DNA of 64,000 nt from CAYOSF01 sp964406605 (GTDB lineage Bacteria; Chloroflexota; Dehalococcoidia; DSTF01; RBG-16-68-14), in the NCBI GenBank assembly GCA_964406605.1, contig CAYOSF010000007.1, positions 186,001 through 250,000 on the forward strand. Reading direction: 5' to 3'. Under the pieces are notes generated by a model. It was given only the letters and a program-made list of their open reading frames with translations, was not told the DNA's origin and did not search any database. The translations under genes and the position numbers were made by a program. Position 1 is the first letter of the stretch, and the number at the start of each line of letters is the position of its first letter. This document shows, in pieces, positions 50,466-58,721 of the stretch.

Positions 50466-50801
50466 CTAACCTAGCCCCAACGGATTGTGGAAGCAGGTTC
50501 GCTCCCCGGTGTGGCAGGCCGGACCCATGGGGCGCACGCGCACGACTACGGCGTCGCCGTCGCAGTCGACGGCAATGCTCTCGACGTGCTGAACGTTGCC
50601 GGACGTGTCGCCTTTGCGCATGAGCTGATTGTGGGACCGGCTGAACCGCCACACCTGCTTCGACTCGCGCGTGCGGCGAAGCGCTTCCTCATCCATGTAG
50701 AACAGTGTGAGCACCTCGCCCGTCTGTGCGTCCTGAATGATGGCCGGGATCAGTCCGTCGCCTTTTGTGAAATCCACCTCCACCGTCCGGTCTCCGCTCA
50801 T
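50466..50801 (-). CDS. hisI: Phosphoribosyl-AMP cyclohydrolase (HisI)
   Basis: Third step of histidine synthesis: opens the purine ring of PR-AMP. The 111-residue protein starts at ATG 50801 (MSGDRTVEVDFTKGDG), though the frame runs open much further. Family blocks are LIPAIIQDAQTGEVLTLFYM, the WRFSRSHNQLMRKGDTSGN stretch (usually WSRSRxxLWxKGExSG, here with FSRSHNQLMRKG), the metal-binding Asp pair DCDGD and the zinc Cys in ACHTGERTCF. There is no HisE fusion. It lies 16 bp after hisF as last gene of the operon. Confidence 0.95.
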   Translation of the reverse strand: MSGDRTVEVDFTKGDGLIPAIIQDAQTGEVLTLFYMDEEALRRTRESKQVWRFSRSHNQLMRKGDTSGNVQHVESIAVDCDGDAVVVRVRPMGPACHTGERTCFHNPLGLG

Positions 50802-50817
50802 GTTGCGCCCGTCCTCG

Positions 50818-51576
50818 CTAGAGCCGCACCGGGATCCCGCGCGCGGCCAGGTACTCCTTCGTCTCACGAATGCTGTAGGTGCCGAAGTGGAAGATGCTGG
50901 CCGCCAGCACCGCATCCGCCTTTCCCTCCAGAACCGCCTCCGCCATGTGGCGTGGCTCCCCGCACCCACCGGAGGCGATGACCGGTACCTCGACCGCCTC
51001 AGACACCGCCCGAGTGAACGGTAGATCGTATCCGGTAAGGTGACCGTCGGTGTCCATTGAGGTGAGCAGCAGCTCGCCCGCGCCCAACTCGACAACGCGC
51101 CTCGTCCACTCGAGCGCATCCAGCCCCGTGGGCTGCCGACCGCCATGCGTATACACTTCCCACTTGCCCTCTGCCACTCCCTTGCCGTCGACGGCAACAA
51201 CGATGTTCTGGCTGCCGAAACGCTCCGCGCAGCGCGCCACCACCTGCGGGTCCGCGACCGCGGCCGTGTTGAGCGATACCTTGTCGGCGCCCAGCTCCAG
51301 CAGCACGCGGACGTCGTCGGCGCTGCGCACGCCGCCGCCGACGGTGAACGGAATGAAGACCTGGTCCGCAACGCGGGCAACCATGTCGTACACCGTCTGG
51401 CGGTCGTCCGAGGAGGCGGTGATGTCGAGGAAGACCAGTTCATCCGCTCCTTGCTCCTCGTAGACGCTCGCCAGTTCGACCGGATCGCCGGCGTCGCGAA
51501 GCTCGACGAATGAGATGCCTTTCACCACGCGCCCGCGGTCGACGTCGAAACAGGGGATGATACGTTTGGTGAGCAT
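50818..51576 (-). CDS. hisF: Imidazole glycerol phosphate synthase subunit HisF
   Basis: The cyclase half of IGP synthase, making IGP and AICAR from PRFAR with ammonia supplied by HisH. The 252-residue TIM barrel has Asp11 in IIPCFDVDRGRVVKG and the second catalytic Asp near residue 130 in VVAVDGKGVAEG. The phosphate loops GGGVRSADD and ASGGCGEPRHMAEA are complete. It follows hisA by 13 bp and precedes hisI by 16 bp. A TAGAAT box 10 bases before its ATG (51587-51592, minus strand) might act as an internal promoter. Confidence 0.97.
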   Translation of the reverse strand: MLTKRIIPCFDVDRGRVVKGISFVELRDAGDPVELASVYEEQGADELVFLDITASSDDRQTVYDMVARVADQVFIPFTVGGGVRSADDVRVLLELGADKVSLNTAAVADPQVVARCAERFGSQNIVVAVDGKGVAEGKWEVYTHGGRQPTGLDALEWTRRVVELGAGELLLTSMDTDGHLTGYDLPFTRAVSEAVEVPVIASGGCGEPRHMAEAVLEGKADAVLAASIFHFGTYSIRETKEYLAARGIPVRL

Positions 51577-51589
51577 GACGGATAGAATT

Positions 51590-52303
51590 CTACCGTACCG
51601 CCGCCAGCGCCTCTTTCAGGTCAACTCGTCCGTCGTAGAGGGCGCGGCCGACGATAGCGCCTTCGACGCCGAGTTCGGCCAGGCGCACCAGATGCACCAC
51701 TTCGGCCACCCCGCCGGCGGCGATAATCGGCGTCTCCGTCGCCTCCGTCAGCGCCCGGACCGCCTCGAAGTTGGGGGAGGTGAGCATGCCGTCGCGGGCG
51801 ATGTCCGTGTACACGAAGCGCCCTACTCCCGCGTCCGCGAGCCGGTGCAGCAGCGTCGCCGCGCGTTCGCCGGTCGTCTCCCGCCAGCCCTCCGCCGCGA
51901 CGATACCGTCGCGGGCGTCGATGGAGACCACGATTCGCTCCCCGTGACGGCGGCAGGCCTCGGCCGCCAGATCGGGGTCGCGGACCGCGGCCGTGCCCAT
52001 CACGACTCGGTCCGCCCCCGCCGCCACCCAGTAATCGACCGCGTCCAGGTCACGGATGCCGCCGCCCACCTGCACCGGCAGGTCCACGGTTTCAATGATG
52101 CGCTGCGCGCTGTCCGCGTTGACGGACCGTCCCTCCCGGGCGCCGTCCAGGTCGACCACATGCAGGCGGCGCGCTCCCTCCGCCGCCCAGCGCCGGGCGA
52201 TCGCCACCGGGTCATCGGAGAAGACGATCTCCCTATCGTAGTCGCCCTGCACCAGACGGACGCAGCGGCCGCCGCGCAGATCGATGGCCGGGATCACCTC
52301 CAC
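51590..52303 (-). CDS. hisA: ProFAR isomerase (HisA)
   Basis: Amadori isomerase that converts ProFAR to PRFAR, the fourth histidine step. The 237-residue TIM barrel begins MEVIPAIDLRGGRCVRLVQGDY with the catalytic Asp8. The phosphate loops VQVGGGIRD and PIIAAGGVAEV are present, and the second catalytic Asp lies near residue 127 in VVSIDARDG. It could also have TrpF activity (PriA), which cannot be judged by eye. It is 14 bp downstream of the 2TM gene and 13 bp before hisF. Confidence 0.95.
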   Translation of the reverse strand: MEVIPAIDLRGGRCVRLVQGDYDREIVFSDDPVAIARRWAAEGARRLHVVDLDGAREGRSVNADSAQRIIETVDLPVQVGGGIRDLDAVDYWVAAGADRVVMGTAAVRDPDLAAEACRRHGERIVVSIDARDGIVAAEGWRETTGERAATLLHRLADAGVGRFVYTDIARDGMLTSPNFEAVRALTEATETPIIAAGGVAEVVHLVRLAELGVEGAIVGRALYDGRVDLKEALAAVR

Positions 52304-52317
52304 CGGGGTATCCTTCG

Positions 52318-52731
52318 TCAGCCGTCCCGGCGCCGGCGCAACTCACGCTGGATCAGGCGCTCCTCCATGTCCCGCCCCCAAAGGAGCGGGGCGACGAAGG
52401 TGGACACGAACTCCCAGGCCAGGAAGACGCCCCACACGAGAGCCACCCATTTGGACCAGTTCACGCCACTGCCGCTGCCTCCCGTCAGCCAGTCGATAAG
52501 CACGAAGACACCGTTGAGGGCGAGAAAGGTGAAGGCATGCCGGAAAAAGCGCAGGCGGCGGCGCACCTGCTTGCGCACAACCCGGTACTCTCCGGAATCG
52601 TCGCTCTCCATGTCGATGACGTCCTCCTCATCCCAGGGCCCGATGCTGACACGACCTCGCCTGCCCCCGCCCACATGGACGTGGAAGAAGGGGAAGTCGA
52701 TGTCGACCTGTTCGTCGTCTCTCGGACTCAT
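52318..52731 (-). CDS. 2TM domain protein inside the his operon
   Basis: A 137-residue protein: an acidic N-terminal stretch (about 1-50), then a 2TM domain. The pattern is a basic RVVRKQVRRRLRFFRHAFTF entry, a first membrane helix, a short loop with WL, a second helix (WVALVWGVFLAWEFVSTFVA), and an exit with RDMEERLIQRELRRR. That is the usual layout of the 2TM domain family. The function is unknown; histidine-kinase-linked copies occur elsewhere. It lies 36 bp after hisH and 14 bp before hisA in the same direction, so it is co-transcribed with histidine genes, an odd place for a membrane protein. Confidence 0.75.
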   Translation of the reverse strand: MSPRDDEQVDIDFPFFHVHVGGGRRGRVSIGPWDEEDVIDMESDDSGEYRVVRKQVRRRLRFFRHAFTFLALNGVFVLIDWLTGGSGSGVNWSKWVALVWGVFLAWEFVSTFVAPLLWGRDMEERLIQRELRRRRDG

Positions 52732-52767
52732 ACGGTGCCTCCGGAATCACCGGTCTGCGTTCCGCCG

Positions 52768-53409
52768 TCAGCAGCCCGTCAAGAAGTTGCGATAGAGTTG
52801 CAGTCCCACCTGACCGCTCTTCTCTGGGTGAAACTGCGTGGCAACCAGCCCGTCCCGGGCGATCACCGAAGCGAAGGATACCCCATACTCCGTCCGGCCG
52901 ATGATCACCGATGAGTCCTCCGGGTCCGGGTAGTAGCCGTGCACGAAGTAGAAGTAGCTGCCGTTGGGGACGCCGGCAAAGACCGGATGCTCGCGGAGCT
53001 GCTCGACTCGGTTCCAGCCCATGTGCGGTACCTTGAGTGCTCCTCCGGACTGCGGATCATGCCCCGCGCGGTCGAACCGCCGCACCCGGCCGGGGACGAT
53101 GTCCAGACAGGCGTGCTCCCCGCCCTCCTCGCTAACAGTGAGAAGCACCTGCAGGCCCATGCATATTCCCAGGAAGGGGCGCTCCTCCCGGAAGTACTCC
53201 CGTAGCGGCTCTACGAAACCCCGCTCCTGGAGGTGGCGCATCGTGTCGGCGGCCGCGCCCACGCCGGGCATGACGACTGCCTCGGCCCGGTCGAGGGCGC
53301 GGGGGTCCGCCGTCACGTCCGGCTCGAACCCGACGTGCTGGACGGCGCGGGCCACGCTGCGCAGGTTCCCGGCGCCGTAATCGAGGACGACGACTCGCTT
53401 GCCGCCCAT
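52768..53409 (-). CDS. hisH: Imidazole glycerol phosphate synthase subunit HisH
   Basis: The glutaminase half of IGP synthase, delivering ammonia to HisF. The 213-residue class I amidotransferase has the nucleophile Cys in LGICMGLQVLL, the His and Glu of the triad in VATQFHPEKSG, and the PGVGAAADTM oxyanion block after YGAGNLRSVARAV at the start. It is the first gene of the operon hisH-2TM-hisA-hisF-hisI. The ATG lies 9 bases after an extended -10 box (TGC-TACAAT), so the mRNA is probably leaderless. It is divergent from the WYL regulator. Confidence 0.96.
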   Translation of the reverse strand: MGGKRVVVLDYGAGNLRSVARAVQHVGFEPDVTADPRALDRAEAVVMPGVGAAADTMRHLQERGFVEPLREYFREERPFLGICMGLQVLLTVSEEGGEHACLDIVPGRVRRFDRAGHDPQSGGALKVPHMGWNRVEQLREHPVFAGVPNGSYFYFVHGYYPDPEDSSVIIGRTEYGVSFASVIARDGLVATQFHPEKSGQVGLQLYRNFLTGC

Positions 53410-53418
53410 GGTGCGCCC

Positions 53419-53427
53419 ATTGTAGCA
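53419..53427 (-). promoter_or_regulatory. Extended -10 promoter of the his operon
   Basis: On the minus strand TGC precedes TACAAT (plus-strand ATTGTAGCA, 53419-53427; five of six bases). It ends 9 bases before the hisH ATG at 53409, which implies a leaderless or nearly leaderless transcript. No -35 is evident. Confidence 0.5.
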
Positions 53428-53486
53428 TGGCGCTCCGACGCGCTCGTCTGCAGCAAACCGCCCCGTCGAAACCGGCTGCGTATCCG

Positions 53487-53492
53487 TATAAT
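53487..53492 (+). promoter_or_regulatory. -10 box before the WYL regulator gene
   Basis: A perfect TATAAT ends 9 bases before the GTG at 53502. No clear -35 is present. Because transcription would start close to 53499, the start codon at 53427 is ruled out and GTG 53502 (or ATG 53511) is preferred. Confidence 0.5.
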
Positions 53493-53501
53493 GAAGGCCC
53501 T

Positions 53502-54431
53502 GTGAAGCAGATGGACCGCCGGCTGCTGATCTTGATGCGCCTCCGAGAGGAGACGCCGGTGCGCGCTGAGGATCTGGCCGTGGAGTGTGAGTGCTCGGTG
53601 CGCACCGTGTACCGAGACATCGACGCGCTCTGCCAGGCCGGCGTGCCGGTTGCGGCCATGCCCGGCGAGGGATACCGGCTCGCGCCCGGCTATCACTTGG
53701 CGCCGGTCGCCTTTACTACGGAGGAGGCGGTGCAGTTGCTGCTGGGCGGCGACCTGGCGCTCAGGTTGGGGACGGCAGGTGAGCGAGATGCCGCTCGGAC
53801 GGCCGCGGCGAAGGTCGAGGCCGTGCTAGGTCCGGAGACACGCCGACAGGTCGACCATCTGCGGGAACGCATTCGCGTGTCAGACTGGATGCACATACAG
53901 AGATCCTCGTGGCTCCCGATCCTCCAACAGGCTGTGATCCACGACCGCGTTATTTGGCTCCGCTACCACTCCTTCAGTTCGGACGAGCTCACCGAACGTC
54001 AAGTGGAGCCATACTTCCTTGTCTTCTACGGGGACGATTGGCACGTCGTGGGCCGCTGCCGCCTGAGGGAAGAAATCCGGGATTTCCGAGCCAGCCGCAT
54101 ACGTGAGGCCGAGCTGCTCCCTGAACGTTTCGATCGGCCGGAGCATGTGGAGCCGGAGATGGAGGACGATCGTCCAGCGCCGCCGGAGGTGCGGGTCTGG
54201 ATTGAAGAGTCCGCCGTGCCCTGGGCGCGCGAGTCACCGGCGCCGGGCCTTGACAGATGGGAGACAGCGGAAGGCGGCTGCGTCTTTGTGTTTCGGCCCT
54301 GGGGCTTCCGGCGATTGGTGGCGTGGATCCTCAGTTGGGGCGTGTCGGCTCGCGTGCTTTCGCCGGCGGAGGTCGTGGCACGCGTCCGCCGGGAGGCCGA
54401 GGCGCTCGTTCGGACCTACGCCGAGGCGTAG
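53502..54431 (+). CDS. HTH-WYL transcriptional regulator
   Basis: A 309-residue regulator with an N-terminal HTH_11 winged helix (about 4-60: RLLILMRLREETPVRAEDLA, then CSVRTVYRDIDALCQAGVPV). The WYL domain lies in the middle (about 140-215, with VIWLRYHSFSSDELTERQVEPYFLVFYGDDWHVVG and RDFRASRI). The C-terminal WCX region is about 230-309. WYL domains bind ligands such as nucleotides or nucleic acid and control DNA-damage, defence or metabolic genes. It is divergent from the his operon, with both promoters within 110 bp, so it may regulate that operon or itself. Confidence 0.9.
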   Translation: MKQMDRRLLILMRLREETPVRAEDLAVECECSVRTVYRDIDALCQAGVPVAAMPGEGYRLAPGYHLAPVAFTTEEAVQLLLGGDLALRLGTAGERDAARTAAAKVEAVLGPETRRQVDHLRERIRVSDWMHIQRSSWLPILQQAVIHDRVIWLRYHSFSSDELTERQVEPYFLVFYGDDWHVVGRCRLREEIRDFRASRIREAELLPERFDRPEHVEPEMEDDRPAPPEVRVWIEESAVPWARESPAPGLDRWETAEGGCVFVFRPWGFRRLVAWILSWGVSARVLSPAEVVARVRREAEALVRTYAEA

Positions 54432-54610
54432 TCGGCGTATCTCTCGTCTGCGACCACTACTGACAACCCGCTGTCGCGGCAGCGGCGTACTCTGGAGACA
54501 CACCAGCGCGGGCAGGCTTGTCGGCATGCCGGGCGGCCCCAGGTCGTGCCTTTCAAGGCGGCATGGCTGCCGGCCCCGATCGTCAGTGGCGCCGAGAGGG
54601 GGAAGGAGAG

Positions 54611-55300
54611 ATGCCGGAACAACCTCTGTTGCTCTTCGAGAAGCCGGGCCCGGCCTGCACGGCCGGCGTCCTGGAAGCAGTGCGCCGGCGGCTGGAGCGG
54701 GGCGGGCCGTCGCATCTGGTGGTCGCATCCATCAGCGGTCGCACCGCGTTGCGCTTCGCCCGAATAGTGGCCCAGATGGATGTCTCCGTCGTTTGCGTCA
54801 CGGGCCCTCCGTCCTGGGATGTCTTCCCTGAGTATGAAAGTCCTCGTCCGGAGGCCGGCATCCGCCGCCAACTGGAGGAGTTGGGCGCTACGGTCGTCGA
54901 CCGCACGATCTCCTCGTTCAGCGACACAGTGGACTACAGCGCCGCGCGCTTCGGCTTGGTTCCGCCGTCGTGGCTGATAGTCGAGACGTTGGTGGGCGTG
55001 GGTGGCTACGGGCTAAAGACGGCCATCGAGGCCACAGTGATGGCGACGGACGCCGGAGTCGTCCCGCCGTTTACCGAGGTCGTTGCCGTCGCAGGGACGG
55101 ACCGTGGTGCCGACACGGCCGCCGTCTTGGTGAGCACGTTCGCTAACTGCTTCTTCAGCCTGCAGCCGGAGCGCCGCTTTCAGGTGAAGGAGATTCTGGC
55201 CATGCCCAGGAACAAGGTCTGGCACCAGACCATGGGCTGCGGACCCGACTGGCGGGTGCAGGAAAGGGAGCCCGCGAGGCGCAAGGCGCGAAGAGCGTAG
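54611..55300 (+). CDS. Stand-alone pyruvate kinase C-domain-like protein
   Basis: A 229-residue protein similar to the alpha/beta C-terminal domain of pyruvate kinase without its catalytic barrel (COG1751-like). The ATG at 54611 (MPEQPLLLFEKPGPA) has GGAAGGAGAG just before it; the frame open from 54518 adds 31 low-complexity residues. The block SHLVVASISGRTALRFARIV matches the S-x-S-G-x-T-A effector loop of pyruvate kinases. VDYSAARFGLVPPSWLIVETL and a basic C-terminal tail follow. Archaeal and bacterial stand-alone members have no established function. It lies between the WYL gene and ligA, all in one direction. Confidence 0.7.
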   Translation: MPEQPLLLFEKPGPACTAGVLEAVRRRLERGGPSHLVVASISGRTALRFARIVAQMDVSVVCVTGPPSWDVFPEYESPRPEAGIRRQLEELGATVVDRTISSFSDTVDYSAARFGLVPPSWLIVETLVGVGGYGLKTAIEATVMATDAGVVPPFTEVVAVAGTDRGADTAAVLVSTFANCFFSLQPERRFQVKEILAMPRNKVWHQTMGCGPDWRVQEREPARRKARRA

Positions 55301-55346
55301 AAGGGCAACCGGCTCCCCTTCCGTGGTGAGCGGGTGGCCCTCTGCC

Positions 55347-55355
55347 TGCTATACT
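55347..55355 (+). promoter_or_regulatory. Extended -10 promoter for ligA
   Basis: TGC (55347-55349) precedes TATACT (55350-55355, five of six bases). The predicted start near 55362 gives a leader of about 30 bases to the ATG at 55393. Confidence 0.5.
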
Positions 55356-55392
55356 CGCCTTCGGATACATATCTGCACGCCCGGAGGCGCTC

Positions 55393-57432
55393 ATGGCCAC
55401 TGACGCCGACCAGGACCTTCAGCGCGCCAAGCTGCGCGTTGAGGAACTGCGCGCCGAGATCTCGTATCACAACCATCGCTACTTCGTCCTAGACCAGCCC
55501 GAGATCAGCGACGCCGAGTATGACGAGCTGATGCGCGAGCTGCGCGGCCTGGAGGAGCGCCACCCTCAGCTCATCACTCCGGATTCGCCCACGCAGCGGG
55601 TTGGCGGAGAGCCGGTGCAGGCGTTCGGCATCGTGGAGCATCAGGTCCCGCTTCTGAGCCTGGCGAATGCGTTTGGCGAGGAGGAACTGCGTGCCTGGTA
55701 TCGGCGCGTCACCGGCCTGACGGAGACCGAGGGACTCGCCATGGTCTGTGAGCCCAAGATCGACGGCCTGGCGGTTGCGCTGGTCTATGAGGGCGGCCGG
55801 TTTGCCGTTGGTTCCACGCGCGGCGACGGCCGCCGGGGTGAGAACATCACGCAGAACCTGCGAACGGTCCGGAGTATCCCACTGAGTGTCTCAGCAAAGC
55901 GGCTGCCGCCACGGTTCGAAGTTCGCGGCGAGGTCTTCCTGACGCGCGCCGGGTTCGAGCAAATGAACGAGGAGCGGGCGGAGCGCGGAGAGCCGCTCTT
56001 CGCCAACCCGCGTAACTCCGCCGCCGGCTCGGTCCGCCAGCTCGACCCGCAGATCACCGCCGGCCGCCCGCTGGATTGCTACCTCTACGGTCTCGGCTGG
56101 GCGGAAGGCGGCAATGTACCGCCAACGCACTCGGAGGTGCTGGAGTGGCTCGGCACGCTGGGGTTCAAGACCAATCCCCACATTGCGCGCTACGAGACCA
56201 TCAACGATGTCTGGCGGCACTGCGAGCAGTGGGTGGAGAAGCGCGAAAAGCTGGACTACGAGATAGACGGCATCGTTGTCAAGGTGGACGATCTGCGCCT
56301 GCAGGAAGTATTGGGAGTGGCCGGACGGGAGCCGCGATGGGCCATCGCGTTCAAGTTTCCGCCGACGCAGCGCACCACCACGTTGCTGGACATCGGAACC
56401 AACGTGGGCCGCACCGGCAGCATCAATCCGTATGCCATCCTGGAGCCGGTGAACATCGGCGGCGCCACGGTGAAGATGGCCACCCTCCACAACGAGGACG
56501 TCATCGAACGCAAGGACCTACGGGTAGGTGATACGGTTATCGTCCAGCGAGCAGGCGACGTGATACCCCAGGTCGTGGGGCCCGTGGTCAGCAAGCGCAC
56601 CGGCAAGGAGCGGCGTTTCGTGCCACCGACGAAGTGCCCCGCCTGCGGTACGAAGGTCATCCGACCCGAGGGCGAAGTAATGCGCTACTGTGTCAATCCC
56701 GCCTGCCCCGCTCAGGCCTTTCGACTGCTCACCCATTTCGTCTCGCGCGGGGCAATGGACATCGATGGCATCGGCGAGCGACTCTCGCTGTCGCTGATCA
56801 GGGAGGGTCTGGTGAGGGATCCGGCGGACCTGTACTCGCTGACCAAGGACGATCTGCTCGGCCTGGAGCGCATGGCGGACAAGAGCGCTCAGAATGTGCT
56901 GGACGCCATCGACGCCAGCCGAGAGCGACCGCTTCAGCGCGTCCTCTTCGCCCTGGGTATCCGGCACGTAGGGTTCGAGACGGCCGCGCTGCTGGCGCGC
57001 CACTTCGGGACCATGGAGGCCGTCGCGAAGGCGACCGTGGAAGAGCTGGCGGAAGTGCCCTCCATAGGACCGGTCGTGGCCGAGAGCGTCCACGTTTATT
57101 TCCAGGGCAGCGAGAACCAGCGGCTCATTGAGAAGCTGCGCAGGGGCGGCGTTCGTATGGAGGGTGAGGCAGTGCCCCCAGCGCAGGGTCCGCTAACCGG
57201 CCGGACCTTCGTCATCAGTGGCACGCTCGCCGCGTTTCCCCGCGCCGAGGCCGAGGCGCGCATTCGAGGGTTGGGCGGCACGGCGGTCTCCAACGTGACC
57301 CGGTCCACGGACTATCTGGTCATTGGTGAGAAACCGGGCTCCAAACTGGAGCGGGCCCGGCAATACGGAATCGCCATCCTGGCAGAGGCCGAGTTCATGG
57401 AGCTGTTACGCCGACACGGGGCCGACGGATAA
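55393..57432 (+). CDS. ligA: NAD-dependent DNA ligase LigA
   Basis: Seals nicks in DNA during replication and repair using NAD+. The 679-residue protein is of usual length. Domain Ia (about 8-70) has YHNHRYFVLDQPEISDAEYD. The adenylation domain carries the nucleotide-accepting Lys122 in CEPKIDGLAVAL. The OB fold lies about 320-400. The zinc finger (CPACGTKV, then YCVNPACPAQ) has all four Cys. HhH repeats (about 430-570) and a C-terminal BRCT domain (about 595-679, TGRTFVISGTLAAFPRAEAE) complete it. A likely intrinsic terminator follows. It is the last gene before the rod-shape operon. Confidence 0.98.
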   Translation: MATDADQDLQRAKLRVEELRAEISYHNHRYFVLDQPEISDAEYDELMRELRGLEERHPQLITPDSPTQRVGGEPVQAFGIVEHQVPLLSLANAFGEEELRAWYRRVTGLTETEGLAMVCEPKIDGLAVALVYEGGRFAVGSTRGDGRRGENITQNLRTVRSIPLSVSAKRLPPRFEVRGEVFLTRAGFEQMNEERAERGEPLFANPRNSAAGSVRQLDPQITAGRPLDCYLYGLGWAEGGNVPPTHSEVLEWLGTLGFKTNPHIARYETINDVWRHCEQWVEKREKLDYEIDGIVVKVDDLRLQEVLGVAGREPRWAIAFKFPPTQRTTTLLDIGTNVGRTGSINPYAILEPVNIGGATVKMATLHNEDVIERKDLRVGDTVIVQRAGDVIPQVVGPVVSKRTGKERRFVPPTKCPACGTKVIRPEGEVMRYCVNPACPAQAFRLLTHFVSRGAMDIDGIGERLSLSLIREGLVRDPADLYSLTKDDLLGLERMADKSAQNVLDAIDASRERPLQRVLFALGIRHVGFETAALLARHFGTMEAVAKATVEELAEVPSIGPVVAESVHVYFQGSENQRLIEKLRRGGVRMEGEAVPPAQGPLTGRTFVISGTLAAFPRAEAEARIRGLGGTAVSNVTRSTDYLVIGEKPGSKLERARQYGIAILAEAEFMELLRRHGADG

Positions 57433-57441
57433 GGGATTAGG

Positions 57442-57491
57442 CGCTTCGGGAATCGACCCTACCAATCCCGAAGCGTAGATCTCCTCTTTTC
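57442..57491 (+). terminator. Intrinsic terminator after ligA
   Basis: A perfect 10-bp stem CGCTTCGGGA (57442-57451) / TCCCGAAGCG (57466-57475) with a 14-base loop, followed by a pyrimidine-rich run ending in TTTT at 57488-57491. The T-tract is a dozen bases from the stem, so termination may be imperfect. It separates ligA from the mreB promoter. Confidence 0.6.
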
Positions 57492-57502
57492 CACTGTTCC
57501 TC

Positions 57503-57531
57503 TTCTCAAATGACTGGCGCTCCGGTATAAT
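57503..57531 (+). promoter_or_regulatory. Promoter of the mreB-rodA operon
   Basis: A -35 TTCTCA (57503-57508, four of six bases), a 17 bp spacer and a perfect -10 TATAAT (57526-57531). The predicted start is near 57538, with a leader of about 45 bases to the mreB GTG at 57583. Confidence 0.65.
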
Positions 57532-57582
57532 CGGTTCGCACATGGTTCGTCGGTGAGTGGCTACCAAGCGTAGGGACGCGTC

Positions 57583-58644
57583 GTGCTCAATCCATTGAAT
57601 GCCCTGTTGGGCATCTTCTCCCACGATATCGGTATCGATCTAGGGACGGCGAACACTCTGGTCATGGTGCGTGGTCGCGGCGTGGTGATTGATGAGCCCT
57701 CCGTGGTCGCAATCGACAAGGTTTCGAAGAAGATACTGGCCATCGGTCAGGAGGCGAAGAGGATGGTGGGCCGGACGCCCGCGAACATTATCGCTGTGCG
57801 CCCACTGAAGGACGGCGTGATCTCCGACTTCGAGGTCACGGAACGGATGCTCCACTACTTTATCCGCGCGGCTCACGACCACTTCGGTCTTGGCAACCCC
57901 AGGCCGCGAGTCGTCCTCGGTATCCCAAGCGGCGTCACGGAGGTGGAGAAGCGGGCCGTACATGATGCCGCTCTGAACGCCGGTGCCCGTGCCGCGTTTC
58001 TGGTGGAGGAACCGATGGCGGCCGCGATCGGTGCGGGCTTGCCCGTCATGGAGCCCAACGGTTGCATGATCGTGGACATCGGGGGCGGCACTACTGAGGT
58101 GGCCGTCATCGCCCTCGGCGGCATCGTGGTCAGCACGTCCATCCGCGTAGCAGGCGACGAGATGGACCAGGAGATCATCGCTTACGCCCGTCAAGTGCAC
58201 AACATGCTCATCGGCGAGCGGATGGCGGAAGAGATCAAGATTCAGGCTGGTTCCGCGTTCCCTCTGGAGGAGGAAGAGACGGTCGAGATTCGGGGGCGCG
58301 ACTTGGCCACCGGTCTTCCCAAGTCCGTCGAGGTGAGCACCGTGGAGTTGCGAGACGCTCTCTCTGGGTCTATCGGCGCGATCGTCGAGGCGGTGCGCTC
58401 TACGATCGAGATCACGCCGCCGGAGCTGGTGGCGGACCTCATGCACAGAGGGATCGCGCTTGCGGGCGGAGGAGCGCTCTTGCGTGGGCTGGACCGGCGG
58501 CTGGCCCAGGATACCAAGTTCCCCGTCTACGTAGCCGACGAACCGCTCTCCAGCGTCGTCCAAGGTACCGGCGAGATGCTGGAGGAGACGGAAATGCTGG
58601 CGAAGGTGCAGGCCAGCCTGGCAAGTCGCAAGCCGCCCCGTTAG
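57583..58644 (+). CDS. mreB: Rod shape-determining protein MreB
   Basis: Actin-like ATPase whose filaments under the membrane steer lateral wall synthesis. The 353-residue protein has phosphate loop 1 GIDLGTANTLVMVRG, the VLGIPSGVTEVEKRAV block, phosphate loop 2 MIVDIGGGTTEVAV, and the adenosine motif LAGGGALLRGLDRRL. The N-terminus LNPLNALLGIFSHD could be the amphipathic membrane helix. Start is GTG 57583. It heads the operon mreB-mreC-mreD-mrdA-rodA, with its own promoter after the ligA terminator, and indicates a rod-shaped cell. Confidence 0.97.
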   Translation: MLNPLNALLGIFSHDIGIDLGTANTLVMVRGRGVVIDEPSVVAIDKVSKKILAIGQEAKRMVGRTPANIIAVRPLKDGVISDFEVTERMLHYFIRAAHDHFGLGNPRPRVVLGIPSGVTEVEKRAVHDAALNAGARAAFLVEEPMAAAIGAGLPVMEPNGCMIVDIGGGTTEVAVIALGGIVVSTSIRVAGDEMDQEIIAYARQVHNMLIGERMAEEIKIQAGSAFPLEEEETVEIRGRDLATGLPKSVEVSTVELRDALSGSIGAIVEAVRSTIEITPPELVADLMHRGIALAGGGALLRGLDRRLAQDTKFPVYVADEPLSSVVQGTGEMLEETEMLAKVQASLASRKPPR

Positions 58645-58721
58645 AATAGCTGCGGAGCCCTGCGGCAGGCGTCCCCCCGGGATGCGCTGAGGCCCAGTTC
58701 CGTAGGAGAGGAACGGCTCCC

